From Pleurocapsales cyanobacterium LEGE 06147 (GTDB lineage: Bacteria > Cyanobacteriota > Cyanobacteriia > Cyanobacteriales > Xenococcaceae), in the NCBI GenBank assembly GCA_015207585.1, contig JADEWQ010000017.1, positions 1-64,000 on the forward strand: 64,000 nt of DNA, written 5' to 3'. Made by a program: the position numbers and the translations under genes. Within the stretch, counting starts at the first letter, position 1. The number at the start of each line of letters is the position of its first letter. Positions 26,585 through 35,756 of the stretch are shown piece by piece. The notes below the pieces were generated by a model. It was not told the origin of the DNA, ran no database searches, and saw nothing but the letters and a program-made list of their open reading frames with translations.

Positions 26585-27928
26585 TTATTGGAAACCCTTA
26601 CTTTTTTTCTTTTTCTTTTTAGTTTTAGATTTTTGTACTTGTGCTACTGCTTCGGTAAACAAATCGTGTAAATGTTGAGGCACGCTCGCAATTTCGGGTA
26701 GGGTTGGTTCGAGGCGTTTTTCATATTTTTTCAGAGTTTCTGGTAAATCCCGTTCGAGATTGTAATCGGGAAGATTGAGGGTAGTTTGCAAAACTTTTTC
26801 TAACTGAGGAGCATATTGCTGTTGTAGCTGCTGCCAAATATAGTAGTTAATCTGGGGGTCTTCTAGATATTTGCGTACTAATAGTTGACAAGTTTGATTT
26901 TCTTCTGATGCTTCTGATGCCAAAAGAGTAGTTAACTTAGTGTAGGTAGAAAGATACATCTGTCCCCAGCGAGGATGAGAAAAAACCGTAACTTGTTCGG
27001 CTTGTTTTATTTCCGGCGGTAGCTCGATTTTGGACGTGACGAGGGATAATTTTTCCTTACTTTTAAGCATTTTATCGACAGCCTCTGCTTCGGCACCAAC
27101 GGCTACAGCTGCTTCTTCTATTTCTTCCTCATCTGCTCCCGTTTCCCGAATTAACTCCTGTACAGATTTCGAGCTATCGATGCCTGCTAGTCTTCGCTCG
27201 CTCATTTTAGCTTGCAACTCGCCCAGTTGTTGATTCAGTTTGTATCCTGGTAAAGTAAGGCGATCGCTCCCGAAAAAATCAACAAATTCTTGATGATAAA
27301 TGACAACGGATTCCCAAGCTTGTTCTAACAAATCGGGTGCATCGCCATAGAGGGAATCGGGATAGTTGCGTTTAAATTCACCAATGGCAACTGCTAACTT
27401 GGGTTGGCTCAATCTCCCTTTAGTAATAAAGTCGCTAAACAGCATCCAATTGCGATAGCCGCTTTGCGGCTCTGCCTTCGGCAGCTCGTCGAGGGGTGCA
27501 ATTCGGGTTAGGAGAATTTCTCCTCCTTGCCAGCGCGACTTTTCGTTAGTTGGTATGTTGGGAGATAAGAAAACGCGGTAATGCTTGGCAGTTAACCAGT
27601 TCATTAACTCCAAGCAATCGGGTAAAATTTGCTTGATTTCAAATAACCCAGTAAAACTATCTTGCCATTTGTTGAGGAGGTTGCGATCTCCGTCAGTCAA
27701 ATCTGTTGCTTGAGCCAAAAAAAGTTCTATCGGTGTTTTTTCTCCTACTTTACCTGCTGTAATAAAAGTATCGAGAATTAAATTTTGTTGCTTAATGCCA
27801 TAGCGTTCTTTGTTCCCCTGTTGAGCAGCATAGGATTCTAGAGCAACTGCAATTTCTCCTTCGGCATCGTAAACAAAATCAACTAAAGCCTGCTTCAGTT
27901 CAACAGCTCGTTCTAACTGGGGGTTCAT
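26585..27928 (-). CDS. Unrecognised cyanobacterial protein with Lys-rich tail
   Basis: The 447-residue protein starts at ATG 27928. It is soluble, mostly helical and acidic, and ends in a strongly basic tail (VQKSKTKKKKKKSKGFQ). There is an acidic Ala-rich segment (ADEEEIEEAAVAVGAEAEAV) near residue 265-290. A two-hairpin repeat (27457-27484) lies inside the frame and encodes residues around DELPKAEPQSG near 150. I recognise no characterised domain. It stands alone, convergent with the vapBC pair. Confidence 0.6.
   Translation of the reverse strand: MNPQLERAVELKQALVDFVYDAEGEIAVALESYAAQQGNKERYGIKQQNLILDTFITAGKVGEKTPIELFLAQATDLTDGDRNLLNKWQDSFTGLFEIKQILPDCLELMNWLTAKHYRVFLSPNIPTNEKSRWQGGEILLTRIAPLDELPKAEPQSGYRNWMLFSDFITKGRLSQPKLAVAIGEFKRNYPDSLYGDAPDLLEQAWESVVIYHQEFVDFFGSDRLTLPGYKLNQQLGELQAKMSERRLAGIDSSKSVQELIRETGADEEEIEEAAVAVGAEAEAVDKMLKSKEKLSLVTSKIELPPEIKQAEQVTVFSHPRWGQMYLSTYTKLTTLLASEASEENQTCQLLVRKYLEDPQINYYIWQQLQQQYAPQLEKVLQTTLNLPDYNLERDLPETLKKYEKRLEPTLPEIASVPQHLHDLFTEAVAQVQKSKTKKKKKKSKGFQ
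27457..27484. repeat. Two-hairpin repeat variant inside a CDS
   Basis: AGCCGC-TTT-GCGGCT is directly followed by CTGCC-TTC-GGCAG: two perfect adjacent hairpins, the same layout as the GGTGCGGCAGCACC repeats. It is in frame within the 447-residue unknown protein. Confidence 0.6.
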
Positions 27929-28109
27929 AGCGATCGCTTTTTCTTTTTTTCCTCAATTCACTATACCGTAGAGAATCAAATTCGGCTCTACATCTTAAAG
28001 ATAGATCGCTTTTTCTGACCTGCGCTAGAAGACAGACAGATTTAAATTCAACAAACTAAATGTCAAATATCATAATTTATTTTTAAATTTATTTCTGGAG
28101 AAAAATGAA

Positions 28110-28574
28110 GTGAATATACCTTCTTGGCTAATTATCGGAGCTGTAACTATTTTAGTAGCTCTGGCAGGCAACTTACTTTCGTCCCGAGATAGACGCTGGT
28201 TTAAACGCTTGCGTCGCCCGCAATGGTTAACTTTTGAACCAGCCATTCCCTTTATTTGGATATTTGTCTTTATCTGCGGTGCTTGGTCTGCTTATCTAGT
28301 TTGGGAAGCTACTGCAAGCTGGTTTTTAATGGCTTTTTACTTATTAGTAGAAGTTTTAATTATTGCTTATACTCCTGTCATGTGTAAGCTGCGTAGTCTA
28401 AAAGTAGGAACGATTATTGGCGGTACGGGTTTCTTTTTCGGTTTATGGTTAGCTATAACTGTTCTTCCTATTTCTGGGCGGGCTACTTTGCTTCTACTTC
28501 CCTATCTCGTTTGGAGTCCTATCGGCACTTATGTCACTTGGCAAATGATGCGGCTCAATCCGGCTGATAGTTAA
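28110..28574 (+). CDS. TspO/MBR family membrane protein
   Basis: The 154-residue protein starts at GTG 28110 with GGAG upstream. It has five hydrophobic helices and TspO landmarks: WFKRLRRPQWLTFEPAIPF in the first loop (usual form KPxWxPP), then FICGAWSAYLVW, and late YLVWSPIGTYVTWQMMRLN. TspO proteins bind tetrapyrroles and cholesterol-like ligands and act in stress or porphyrin handling. This copy departs from the usual PP after the Trp, so it belongs to a divergent subgroup. Confidence 0.7.
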   Translation: MNIPSWLIIGAVTILVALAGNLLSSRDRRWFKRLRRPQWLTFEPAIPFIWIFVFICGAWSAYLVWEATASWFLMAFYLLVEVLIIAYTPVMCKLRSLKVGTIIGGTGFFFGLWLAITVLPISGRATLLLLPYLVWSPIGTYVTWQMMRLNPADS

Positions 28575-28966
28575 TGCCTTAATCTAACTTTTGATATACC
28601 CTCTTAAGAATATTTAGTCTAAGACTATCTATTTTTTCAGACAACTGATAGATGTCTTAAGTTCAATATTTAAGCAAAAATATAAGGAAAATTTATAGCT
28701 TTATCCTTATTTCTCTAACCGAGTAAATCGAGCATGAAACAAAAAAGGGAAACTATTGAGATGGAAAGCAGAAAACTCTAAATTTAGTAAGAGGAGCGAG
28801 CAGTTTGATAACATCCTATTAGTTTTAATCATATTCGCTTAACTTAAGTAGCTGTTAAAAAATTAAATCGATTAGTTATTAGCAGTAAAATTACCGAGTC
28901 TCCTGCGCGGGAACCAAGTTCCCGCGCCCGACTCGCTCAAACAATCAAATCAACAAAAGCAAAATC
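28575..28966. other. Intergenic with a strong palindrome
   Basis: About 390 AT-rich bases. The only structured element is the hairpin at 28896-28934, close upstream of the large repeat protein. No reading frame of coding character. Confidence 0.5.
28896..28934. repeat. Nested palindrome GCGCGGGAAC
   Basis: GCGCGGGAAC (28905-28914), loop CAA, GTTCCCGCGC (28918-28927), with an outer GAGTC (28896-28900) pairing GACTC (28930-28934). It lies 32 bases before the start of the 1047-residue repeat protein and includes its upstream region, so it could affect that gene's transcript leader. Confidence 0.7.
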
Positions 28967-31900
28967 ATGTTTCAGGCAGAAAACATAATTTTAAATATAT
29001 CTACTACATCTCTCCTCGGACAGACAGTAGTCCCACCAACCCCAGCACCACCAGAAGCAGCAGCAGAAAGTACGGCTTTAATTTTTAGCGGACCTCAATT
29101 TTTTTCTGCCTTAGTGGCTGGAGTAATGCTGGCTTTTGCTTTTCAACTCCTGTTTACCAATCTAGGAGTTGCATCGGGAATTTCTTTATTGGGACGTTCT
29201 TCGGATTCAGATTCGCACGCGGATTCAGAGCAAAAACATTCGGCAAGTTTAGGCGGAACATTAAAAAGAATTGGTTTCGCTGTGGGTTTAGGTACATTAA
29301 TCAGCGTGACATTGGCTCTGTTTTTGGCTTGTCTACTAGCAGTAAGGCTAAGTCTGTTTGTTTCTCCTGTATCGGGAGCAATTGTCGGCTTGGTAATTTG
29401 GGCAACTTTCTTTTCCTTGATGGTGTGGCTTAGTTCCACGACTGTCGGCTCTTTAATTGGCTCGGTTGTCAATACAGCAACTTCCGGAGTGCAAGCCCTT
29501 GTCGGCACGGCAACGGCAGCAATTGGTAGTAGGGCAGCTAGCGATCGCGTAGTAGCTACCGCAGAAGCAGCCGCAACAGCAGTAAGACGCGAATTAGGCG
29601 CGGCAATCGACCCCGTAACGATGCGGGAAAATGTAGAAGAGTTACTGCAAAGCGTCAGAAAGCCAGAGTTAGACATAGAACAAATTACCAAAGATTTCGA
29701 GCGATTGCTAGAGGATGAGGAGTTAGATGTGCTCGCCAATAACGATAGGCTGCGGGAGATCGATCGCCAAACCTTTGTGCAGTTGATTAGCGATCGCACC
29801 GACTTGTCTAAAAGAGAGATCGATCGCATTGCCGATCGCCTCGAATCTGTCTGGAAGAACAAAATTAATAAATCATCCTCTTCCGGTAATCCCGTAGCCG
29901 AATTGGCTAATTACCTAAAGTCAGCTAGCAAAGAAGAATTACTAGGCAGCGATCTAAGTCAGCAACTGAAGCGTCTGAGAGAAGATATAATGCCCCGTCG
30001 GCAGTCACAATCTCAACAAGGTAGCGGTCCTCTAACTCAAGTGGCAACTATGGGCTTAAATAGTCTCATCGGTATGTTAATGGGTCGTACCGATCTATCT
30101 GATTTAGATATAGAAAAAATTGTCGCTCAACTGCAACAAGCTAAAGATTTCTTAGGAGAACAAACCGATAAAGTTGCCACTCAAGTAGGAGTAAAAGAAC
30201 CTACTCCTTTCAGTCCCATCCGCTCGGATATAGAAAACTATCTGCTCAACGCCTATCCCTGGCAGCTAAAACAGTCTAACTTAAATGTAGAATTTCGCGA
30301 TCTGTTCTACGACCCCGAAGCCGATCCCCAAGCAGTAATAAATCAGTTGCAAAGCATCCAGCGGCGCGATTTTGTCGAGCTGCTCGAACAAAAAGGTCTG
30401 CTGACTCAAGAGCAAATTCAATCTACGGCTGACCAACTCGAAGCCATTCGCTTAGAAGTACTCGCTACAGCAGAAGCAGCAAGAGAAAGAGAAGAGAACA
30501 TTGCCTTACTGGCAGAAGTAGAAAACTATCTCGTCAATACGCCTAAAGAAGATTTGTCGCCAGAGAAAATTTGGCTTAACTTCAAGCCTATTCTCGAAAA
30601 TCCTGATATTACCCACGACCAGTTAAATAATCGCCTGATGCAGCTCGATCGCCCGACTTTCGAGCGACTATTAACACAACGAGGGGATCTAAATGAAGTT
30701 GAAATTTCAGCGATTATTACGGAGTTAGAAATGACTCGCGATCGCGTTTTGCAAGAATCACGGGAAACGTTTGGTGCAGCTAAAGCTAAAGCACAAAGAC
30801 AGTGGCTTCACGTGCAATCCTATTTGCGAGATACGGGCAAAGAGGAACTCAACCCAGAAGCAATTAAGCGAGAGCTCCAGCTACTCCTCGAAGAACCGGA
30901 AGCAGGTACTGCTGCCCTCCAAGCCAGATTGGCTCAATTCGACCGCGATACCCTCGTTAAGTTGCTGAGCCAACGTCAGGATGTCAGCGAAGAAGAGATC
31001 GAAAAAATTATCGACGAGGTTGAAGGTGTCTGGATTCAGGCCCGTTCTCTACCAGGACAATTGATGGGTAAAGCCGAACAGCAATACGAACGAGCTACAT
31101 CTGCTATTGCTCAATATTTGCGGGATACGGGGAAAGAAGAACTCAATCCCGAAGGAATCAGAAATGATTTAACCTTGCTCCTGAATGACCCCAAACTCGG
31201 TGCGAGAGCTATTCGTCATCGTCTCGCCGAGATGGATCGCGACACTTTAGTTCAGTTACTCACCCAACGGGGAGATCTAAGCGAAGAGCAAGTCAACAAT
31301 ATTATCGACGAAGTACAATCTACTCTGCGCAATATTGCTAGAGTACCGCGAAGATTAGCAGTCAGAACTCAAGAGAAAGTACAGGACTTCCAAAGCGCGA
31401 TCGCTGACTATCTTCGTTCTACTGACAAAGAAGAACTTAATCCTGAAGGCATCAGAAGGGATCTAGAATTGCTACTCAGAGATCCTCGTTTGGGAACCCA
31501 GAGTCTCAAGGATAGGCTGTCTCATTTTGACCGAGATACGCTGGTGGCATTGCTGTCTCAACGGGAGGATATTAGCGAAGCAGACGTTAACCGGATCGTC
31601 GACCAAATCTTATCGGTACGCGAGCGCTTTATGTCACAACTACAAGCCATTCAAGCCAGAATTCAGTCGGTTATCGACCGTATTTTGGCTAGAATCCGCG
31701 CCTACCTCAATGGCTTGGAGCGTCCCGAACTCAATTATGATGGTATTAAACGGGACTTACAAACGTTGTTTGACGACCCTCAAGCAGGTTTTGAAGCACT
31801 CCGAGACCGCTTCTCTCAAATTAATCGCGATACTTTAGTAGCTGTTCTGAGTTCTCGCGACGACATTTCTGAAGCTGATGCCAACCGCATGATCGATCAA

Positions 31901-32110
31901 GTGGAAAGGACGCGCGATCGCATCTTACAAAGAGCTGAACGGATTCAACAACAAGCCCAACTGCGCCTCGAAGAAGCCAAACTGCAAGCACAAAAACAAG
32001 TAGAAGAAACCCGCAAAGCAGCAGCAGCAGCTTCTTGGTGGCTTTTCTTTACCGCCCTGATTTCGGCCGCAGCTTCTGCCGGTGCAGGTGCTCTTGGGGT
32101 AATTGACTAG
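28967..32110 (+). CDS. Large membrane protein with eight tandem helical repeats
   Basis: The 1047-residue protein has an N-terminal Pro/Ala segment, then three or four membrane helices (about residues 45-68, 100-128 and 133-180). From about residue 220 to 980 it carries eight repeats of roughly 80-110 residues. The consensus is Y-L-R-x-T-x-KEELNPE-GI-RxDL-LLL-DP, then LxQ-DRDTLVxLLSQRxDISE and an (I/V)D(E/Q)V helix. Repeats 5-8 are the most alike. A charged coiled coil (QQAQLRLEEAKLQAQKQVEE) and a final hydrophobic helix (ASWWLFFTALISAAASAGAG) close the protein, so both ends are in the membrane. This looks like a cyanobacterial scaffold of unknown role. A diguanylate cyclase gene follows 323 bases on. 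Confidence 0.75.
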   Translation: MFQAENIILNISTTSLLGQTVVPPTPAPPEAAAESTALIFSGPQFFSALVAGVMLAFAFQLLFTNLGVASGISLLGRSSDSDSHADSEQKHSASLGGTLKRIGFAVGLGTLISVTLALFLACLLAVRLSLFVSPVSGAIVGLVIWATFFSLMVWLSSTTVGSLIGSVVNTATSGVQALVGTATAAIGSRAASDRVVATAEAAATAVRRELGAAIDPVTMRENVEELLQSVRKPELDIEQITKDFERLLEDEELDVLANNDRLREIDRQTFVQLISDRTDLSKREIDRIADRLESVWKNKINKSSSSGNPVAELANYLKSASKEELLGSDLSQQLKRLREDIMPRRQSQSQQGSGPLTQVATMGLNSLIGMLMGRTDLSDLDIEKIVAQLQQAKDFLGEQTDKVATQVGVKEPTPFSPIRSDIENYLLNAYPWQLKQSNLNVEFRDLFYDPEADPQAVINQLQSIQRRDFVELLEQKGLLTQEQIQSTADQLEAIRLEVLATAEAAREREENIALLAEVENYLVNTPKEDLSPEKIWLNFKPILENPDITHDQLNNRLMQLDRPTFERLLTQRGDLNEVEISAIITELEMTRDRVLQESRETFGAAKAKAQRQWLHVQSYLRDTGKEELNPEAIKRELQLLLEEPEAGTAALQARLAQFDRDTLVKLLSQRQDVSEEEIEKIIDEVEGVWIQARSLPGQLMGKAEQQYERATSAIAQYLRDTGKEELNPEGIRNDLTLLLNDPKLGARAIRHRLAEMDRDTLVQLLTQRGDLSEEQVNNIIDEVQSTLRNIARVPRRLAVRTQEKVQDFQSAIADYLRSTDKEELNPEGIRRDLELLLRDPRLGTQSLKDRLSHFDRDTLVALLSQREDISEADVNRIVDQILSVRERFMSQLQAIQARIQSVIDRILARIRAYLNGLERPELNYDGIKRDLQTLFDDPQAGFEALRDRFSQINRDTLVAVLSSRDDISEADANRMIDQVERTRDRILQRAERIQQQAQLRLEEAKLQAQKQVEETRKAAAAASWWLFFTALISAAASAGAGALGVID

Positions 32111-32191
32111 ATTAAAAGAAGAAGGGAAAGGGGGACAGTTAGTCAACAGTTATCAGTAAGCAGTGAACGGGTATTAGGTTTTAGGTGGTAG

Positions 32192-32211
32192 GGGCGAATA
32201 GTCATTCGCCC
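32192..32211. repeat. Short palindrome (GGGCGAAT arms)
   Basis: GGGCGAAT, loop AGTC, ATTCGCCC. It is preceded by GGTAG and followed by TTTT. It belongs to the variable-arm palindrome set. Confidence 0.65.
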
Positions 32212-32384
32212 TTTTGCTAGTTTATGCTTCCTAATCTTTCTATCTATTGATAGAACTTTTTTTGACTGGGTGACTTCTTGACTCATGACTGAAGACTAGA
32301 GACGTTTTCCCTTTTAACTCTTCCCCAGAAATATTAAACTTTCTTATATCTTTAGTAGGAATCCAACCAATAAACCAGTCTGTT

Positions 32385-32427
32385 AAGTTAGAAAAGTTAC
32401 ACTAACAACTTGTAACTTTTCTAACTT
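32385..32427. promoter_or_regulatory. Inverted repeat over the diguanylate cyclase leader
   Basis: AAGTTAGAAAAGTTAC pairs exactly with GTAACTTTTCTAACTT, with an 11-base spacer. The right arm ends seven bases before the ATG at 32434, where a ribosome site would lie. It may be an operator, or an mRNA hairpin that hides the ribosome site. No Shine-Dalgarno sequence is visible between arm and start. Confidence 0.5.
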
Positions 32428-32433
32428 AGATTT

Positions 32434-33447
32434 ATGAATTCCAGTCAAGATGAAGAGCATAAGGGAAAAATTTTACTGGTAGACGATCGCCCCGATAATT
32501 TAAAACTTTTATCTTTAGTTCTGGAGCAAAAAGGCTATTACACTCAGGAAATTGTCGATGGATATACAGCGATCGAAGTAGCACGAGAAATCGTGCCTGA
32601 CTTGATCTTGCTCGATATTATGATGCCTAAAATTGATGGTTATCAAGTCTGCTTATCACTAAAAAAATACAGTCAGACCAAAGAAATTCCCATTATCTTT
32701 TTAAGTGCTGTCGATGACACTATCTACAAAGTCAAAGCTTTAGAGTTAGGAGGTGCAGACTACATTACCAAACCATTTTCTCTAGATGAGGTAGTAGTCC
32801 GCGTCGAAAAACAAATAGAAATTCAAAGATTACAAAAGCAACTTCAACAGCAAAATGATTTATTACAACAAGAAATTTACAAGCGTATTCAAGCTGAAAC
32901 TGCTTTGCGTCGAGCTAACCAACAATTAAAATATCTTGCCACAACAGATAGTTTGACCGGAACTGCCAATCGTCGTCGATTTGATGAATATCTCAAACAG
33001 GAATGGCAACGATTGACTAGGGAACGAGCACCAATAGGTCTGATTGTAGGCGATATAGACTATTTTAAACTCTACAACGATACTTATGGTCACCAGGCAG
33101 GCGATCGCTGTCTGCAACAAGTAGCTCGAGCTATTCTTAACTCGGTAAAGCGTTCTGCCGATTTAGTTGCTCGTTACGGAGGTGAAGAGTTTGCCATAAT
33201 TTTACCCCGTACCCCTCTTGCTGGTGCAATTCATGTCGCTCACAAGATTAAGACAGCAGTTAGACAACTGAACAAACCTCATGAGAAATCTCCGGTAAGC
33301 AATTTTGTCACCGTTACTCAAGGAGTGACAGAAACTATTCCCTCTCACGAAAAGTCTCCTGAAGTTTTAATTAAAGTAGCCGATAGAGCACTATACGACG
33401 CTAAGAAGCAAGGAAGAGATTCTATTGTCTCTTATCCTTTGTCATGA
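32434..33447 (+). CDS. Response regulator with GGDEF diguanylate cyclase domain
   Basis: The 337-residue protein is PleD-like. The receiver (residues 8-125) has DDRPDN at the start, the phospho-acceptor Asp in LILLDIMMPKIDGYQ near 60 and Lys in ADYITKPF. A short coiled coil (LQKQLQQQNDLLQQEIYKRI) links it to a GGDEF domain with an intact RYGGEEFAIILPR active site near 248. The inhibitory RxxD motif (RSAD) sits five residues before it. It should make cyclic di-GMP when phosphorylated, with product feedback. Its leader carries a 16-bp inverted repeat. It may act on the surface polysaccharide functions in the window; that link is inference. Confidence 0.93.
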   Translation: MNSSQDEEHKGKILLVDDRPDNLKLLSLVLEQKGYYTQEIVDGYTAIEVAREIVPDLILLDIMMPKIDGYQVCLSLKKYSQTKEIPIIFLSAVDDTIYKVKALELGGADYITKPFSLDEVVVRVEKQIEIQRLQKQLQQQNDLLQQEIYKRIQAETALRRANQQLKYLATTDSLTGTANRRRFDEYLKQEWQRLTRERAPIGLIVGDIDYFKLYNDTYGHQAGDRCLQQVARAILNSVKRSADLVARYGGEEFAIILPRTPLAGAIHVAHKIKTAVRQLNKPHEKSPVSNFVTVTQGVTETIPSHEKSPEVLIKVADRALYDAKKQGRDSIVSYPLS

Positions 33448-33517
33448 GATAGGACAATTTAGTATTCGGTACAATTAAGTTATTAATATCAAATCCGGGT
33501 AAACAATCACAATCTCT

Positions 33518-33545
33518 GTAGGGGCTAACGGCTGTTCGCCCCTAC
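33518..33545. repeat. Short palindrome (GTAGGGGC arms)
   Basis: GTAGGGGC and GCCCCTAC flank a 12-base centre that itself has an AAC/GTT pair. It is preceded by TCT and followed by TTAAAAA. It belongs to the variable-arm palindrome set. Confidence 0.65.
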
Positions 33546-33743
33546 TTAAAAACTAATGCGTTCTATTCAACCAAAAAACGCTGTAATTATTGTGACATCT
33601 CGCCGCAAGCACGGCAAACGAGCTTTTAATCATCACTAAAATTTTGGGCTAGATTAAAACAGAGCTTGCCAGGCTGTTTTATGGATTCTATTTCTGAAAT
33701 TTAGAATAGTTAATTGTCCAATTCTTTAGCAAATAGTAGAAAC

Positions 33744-33983
33744 ATGAGTGTCAAGATCCGCTTTTTACCAGACGATATCACTGTTAAAGCCGAACCTGGA
33801 GAACCGATCCTCCAAGTAGCACAAAGAGCTGGTATATTCATTCCTACTGGTTGTTTGATGGGTTCTTGCCATGCCTGCGAAGTCGAACTAGATGACGGCA
33901 GTACTATCTGTTCTTGTATCAGTGCCGTTCCCGTCAATAAAAAAGAGCTAACCATCAATCTTTATGACGATCCTTTGTGGTAA
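33744..33983 (+). CDS. 2Fe-2S ferredoxin-like protein
   Basis: ATG 33744 is chosen; the upstream extension to TTG 33714 has no homology-like sequence. The 79-residue protein has the beta-grasp start (MSVKIRFLPDDITVKAEPGE) and cluster cysteines in CLMGSCHACEVEL with a fourth Cys in STICSC, i.e. Cx4Cx2C plus C. This is the plant-type 2Fe-2S arrangement, but the protein is shorter than photosynthetic ferredoxin (about 97 residues). It is a minor ferredoxin that transfers single electrons to an unknown partner. Confidence 0.85.
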   Translation: MSVKIRFLPDDITVKAEPGEPILQVAQRAGIFIPTGCLMGSCHACEVELDDGSTICSCISAVPVNKKELTINLYDDPLW

Positions 33984-34005
33984 ATGAAACTTTGTTTTGA
34001 GTAAG

Positions 34006-34697
34006 TTATCGTCTTGCTAAAATTACGTAATCATCAATAACGTAATGAGAAGTATAATTTTGTCCTAAATATTTTTGTTGCAGTGCAGTGAGATAAATTT
34101 GTGGTGATAAATTTTTGTAAGCAAACTGATAAAAATTTGATTTGCTTGGCGTTCTTTTACCTGTTGAAGTCAAATATTTGTACCATTCTAATTTTAAATC
34201 TAGTTCTTTAAGGAGCATTTGAATAACCATTTGTTCTCGTTCGATATCTTCACTGTGAAATACACCATAAAGATTAAAAAGATTAAATAATTTCCTTCCC
34301 TGAATAATTAGCAAGACATAACCATCATGAGCCAAGTTATTCTGAAAAATTTTTTGATAAATTTTGTGAGAATTATATCGATCTTGGGATTCGTAAAAAA
34401 AACAGTGAGAAATAACAATAAAATCAAAGAATTTTTCGGGCAATTTAGCAGCATAATTAACATAATCGAAAATATTAACTGTATGGAAACGAAAATAAGC
34501 ATTAATAGATATGGGTAAAGATTCTATATACTTGCGCCAAAATTGCAATCCTAGATATTGTAATCGATCTTGTTGCTCTAGAGAATAATAAGAAATATGC
34601 ATTTGAGGAAGAGCAAAAAAGCCATAAGTACTCAACAGTAATAAAGCTAATCCATAAATTGTCGTGCCAGGACCCGCTGCAATATCTAGTATTTTTA
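34006..34697 (-). pseudogene. Class I SAM methyltransferase, N-terminus missing
   Basis: The first possible start in frame is TTG 34635, but homology continues upstream to about 34697: LKILDIAAGPGTTIYGLALL is SAM motif I, without any ATG in frame. KFFDFIVISHCFFYESQDRY is the motif IV region and LAHDGYVLLIIQGRK the post-motif strand. The part that should precede motif I is missing, and the frame joins directly onto the broken 3' end of the SPL-like gene. I infer one deletion that removed the SPL C-terminus and the methyltransferase N-terminus. A relic is most likely. Confidence 0.6.
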
Positions 34698-35369
34698 GTT
34701 TATAATAAACTCCCGTTCGTGTTCGGGAAAAGTGGGAAGGAGAGGAGTAATCGTAATAGAGAATCTAAGATCGTGGTTTGTGTCGCAAGAAATGCTATGT
34801 CTGAGTTTGCCAATAGCTTGTAGTCTGGCTTTAATACTTGGCGATCGCGGTTCAAAATCCTGCCTGACTGGTTCGCTACCAGTGGGAATACTCATATTAA
34901 TCCGCAAACGCTCGAATTGTCCTAATAGATCGATATCTCTCGTAATCATGGGACTACGAGTTTGAATCACTAGGGTTGGTTGGTAGGGCAGCATTACCTT
35001 TAACAATTCTCTGGTTAGCTGTTGTTTAGCTTCCAAGGGTTGATAAGGATCGGTAACGCTGCTAAGATAAATACTGGGAGTATGATGGGGACGTTTCTTG
35101 TGCCATCTAGCTAACTCTTTCTCTAAAATTTCTACTGCATTCTCTTTAACTACTACCCAATCTCCCCAAGCCTGACGCAATTTAGGATCGGGACTAAAAG
35201 CAGCAGCATAACAATAACTACAGCCATACTGACAGCCACGATAAGGATTTAAGGTAAAGTCGTAAGCACTAATAAATCCAGTAGCTTTGTTGAGAAGCGA
35301 TCGCGCCTTGACTTTATAAATATCCGCACTAGCAAATTTTTCTTGAACTATCCACTTTTTTATAGACAT
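34695..35369 (-). pseudogene. SPL-like radical SAM protein, C-terminus missing
   Basis: The 224-residue product starts at ATG 35369. It has the CxxxCxxC cluster motif NPYRGCQYGCSYCYAAAFSP near residue 43-55 and SIYLSSVTDPYQPLEAKQ plus LVIQTRSPMITRDIDLL, typical of the SPL/Rv2578c radical SAM family. Relatives are usually about 290-340 residues. It stops at HEREFIIN, where the sequence switches to the methyltransferase fragment. The radical SAM core is nearly complete but its last strands and the family tail are missing, so activity is doubtful. The family resembles spore photoproduct lyase but its substrate is generally unknown. Confidence 0.7.
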
Positions 35370-35756
35370 TAACTATGAAAAATTAATACCTCATACCAGT
35401 CATCAATCATCCATCCATGATATTTCTTTTATTTAGAATCGGCAAGATAGCAATATTATCTGAAGTCCTCTGGAATAATTACATTTAGGTTGGAAAGCTA
35501 TTTCATTTTTATCCTAAATGGACCAAGAAATTTATTTATTCGCTTAAAACTTAAGTCCGTATTATAAGACTTTTGCTATGAGACAGAGAATTTATTCTCT
35601 GTCTGTAGTTGCTTAGTATTAGTCATACTAATTAACAAGATATCCATAAAAAATTTAAAAATAAAATTACTTATCTACAAAAAATAAACACGGATGTTGA
35701 AGATTCTTTATCCGTGCTTATTAATATTTTTGCCAAAATTATTAATAAAACAAATT
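35370..35756. other. Intergenic with hemA terminator
   Basis: About 390 AT-rich bases. It contains the hemA terminator (35683-35722) and the upstream region of the SPL-like gene. Nothing else recognised. Confidence 0.5.
35683..35722 (-). terminator. Terminator of hemA
   Basis: AATAA-A-CACGGAT (35683-35695) pairs with ATCCGTG-C-TTATT (35710-35722). On the minus strand it is followed by TTTTTTG. It lies 35 bases after the hemA stop. Confidence 0.7.

Larger units (their letters stand above)
32111..32433. other. Intergenic with palindrome
   Basis: About 320 bases. It contains a short palindrome (32192-32211), tttgactgggtgacttcttgactc-like filler, and a possible hairpin just before the next gene: AAGTTAGAAAAGTTAC (32385-32400) and GTAACTTTTCTAACTT (32412-32427) are perfect 16-bp inverted repeats. 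That pair covers the leader of the diguanylate cyclase gene. Confidence 0.6.

Noticed and set aside
29143-29862. 239-residue minus-strand open frame antisense to the repeat protein
   Set aside because: Ser/Ala-rich product with no motif; it mirrors the codon pattern of the true gene on the other strand.
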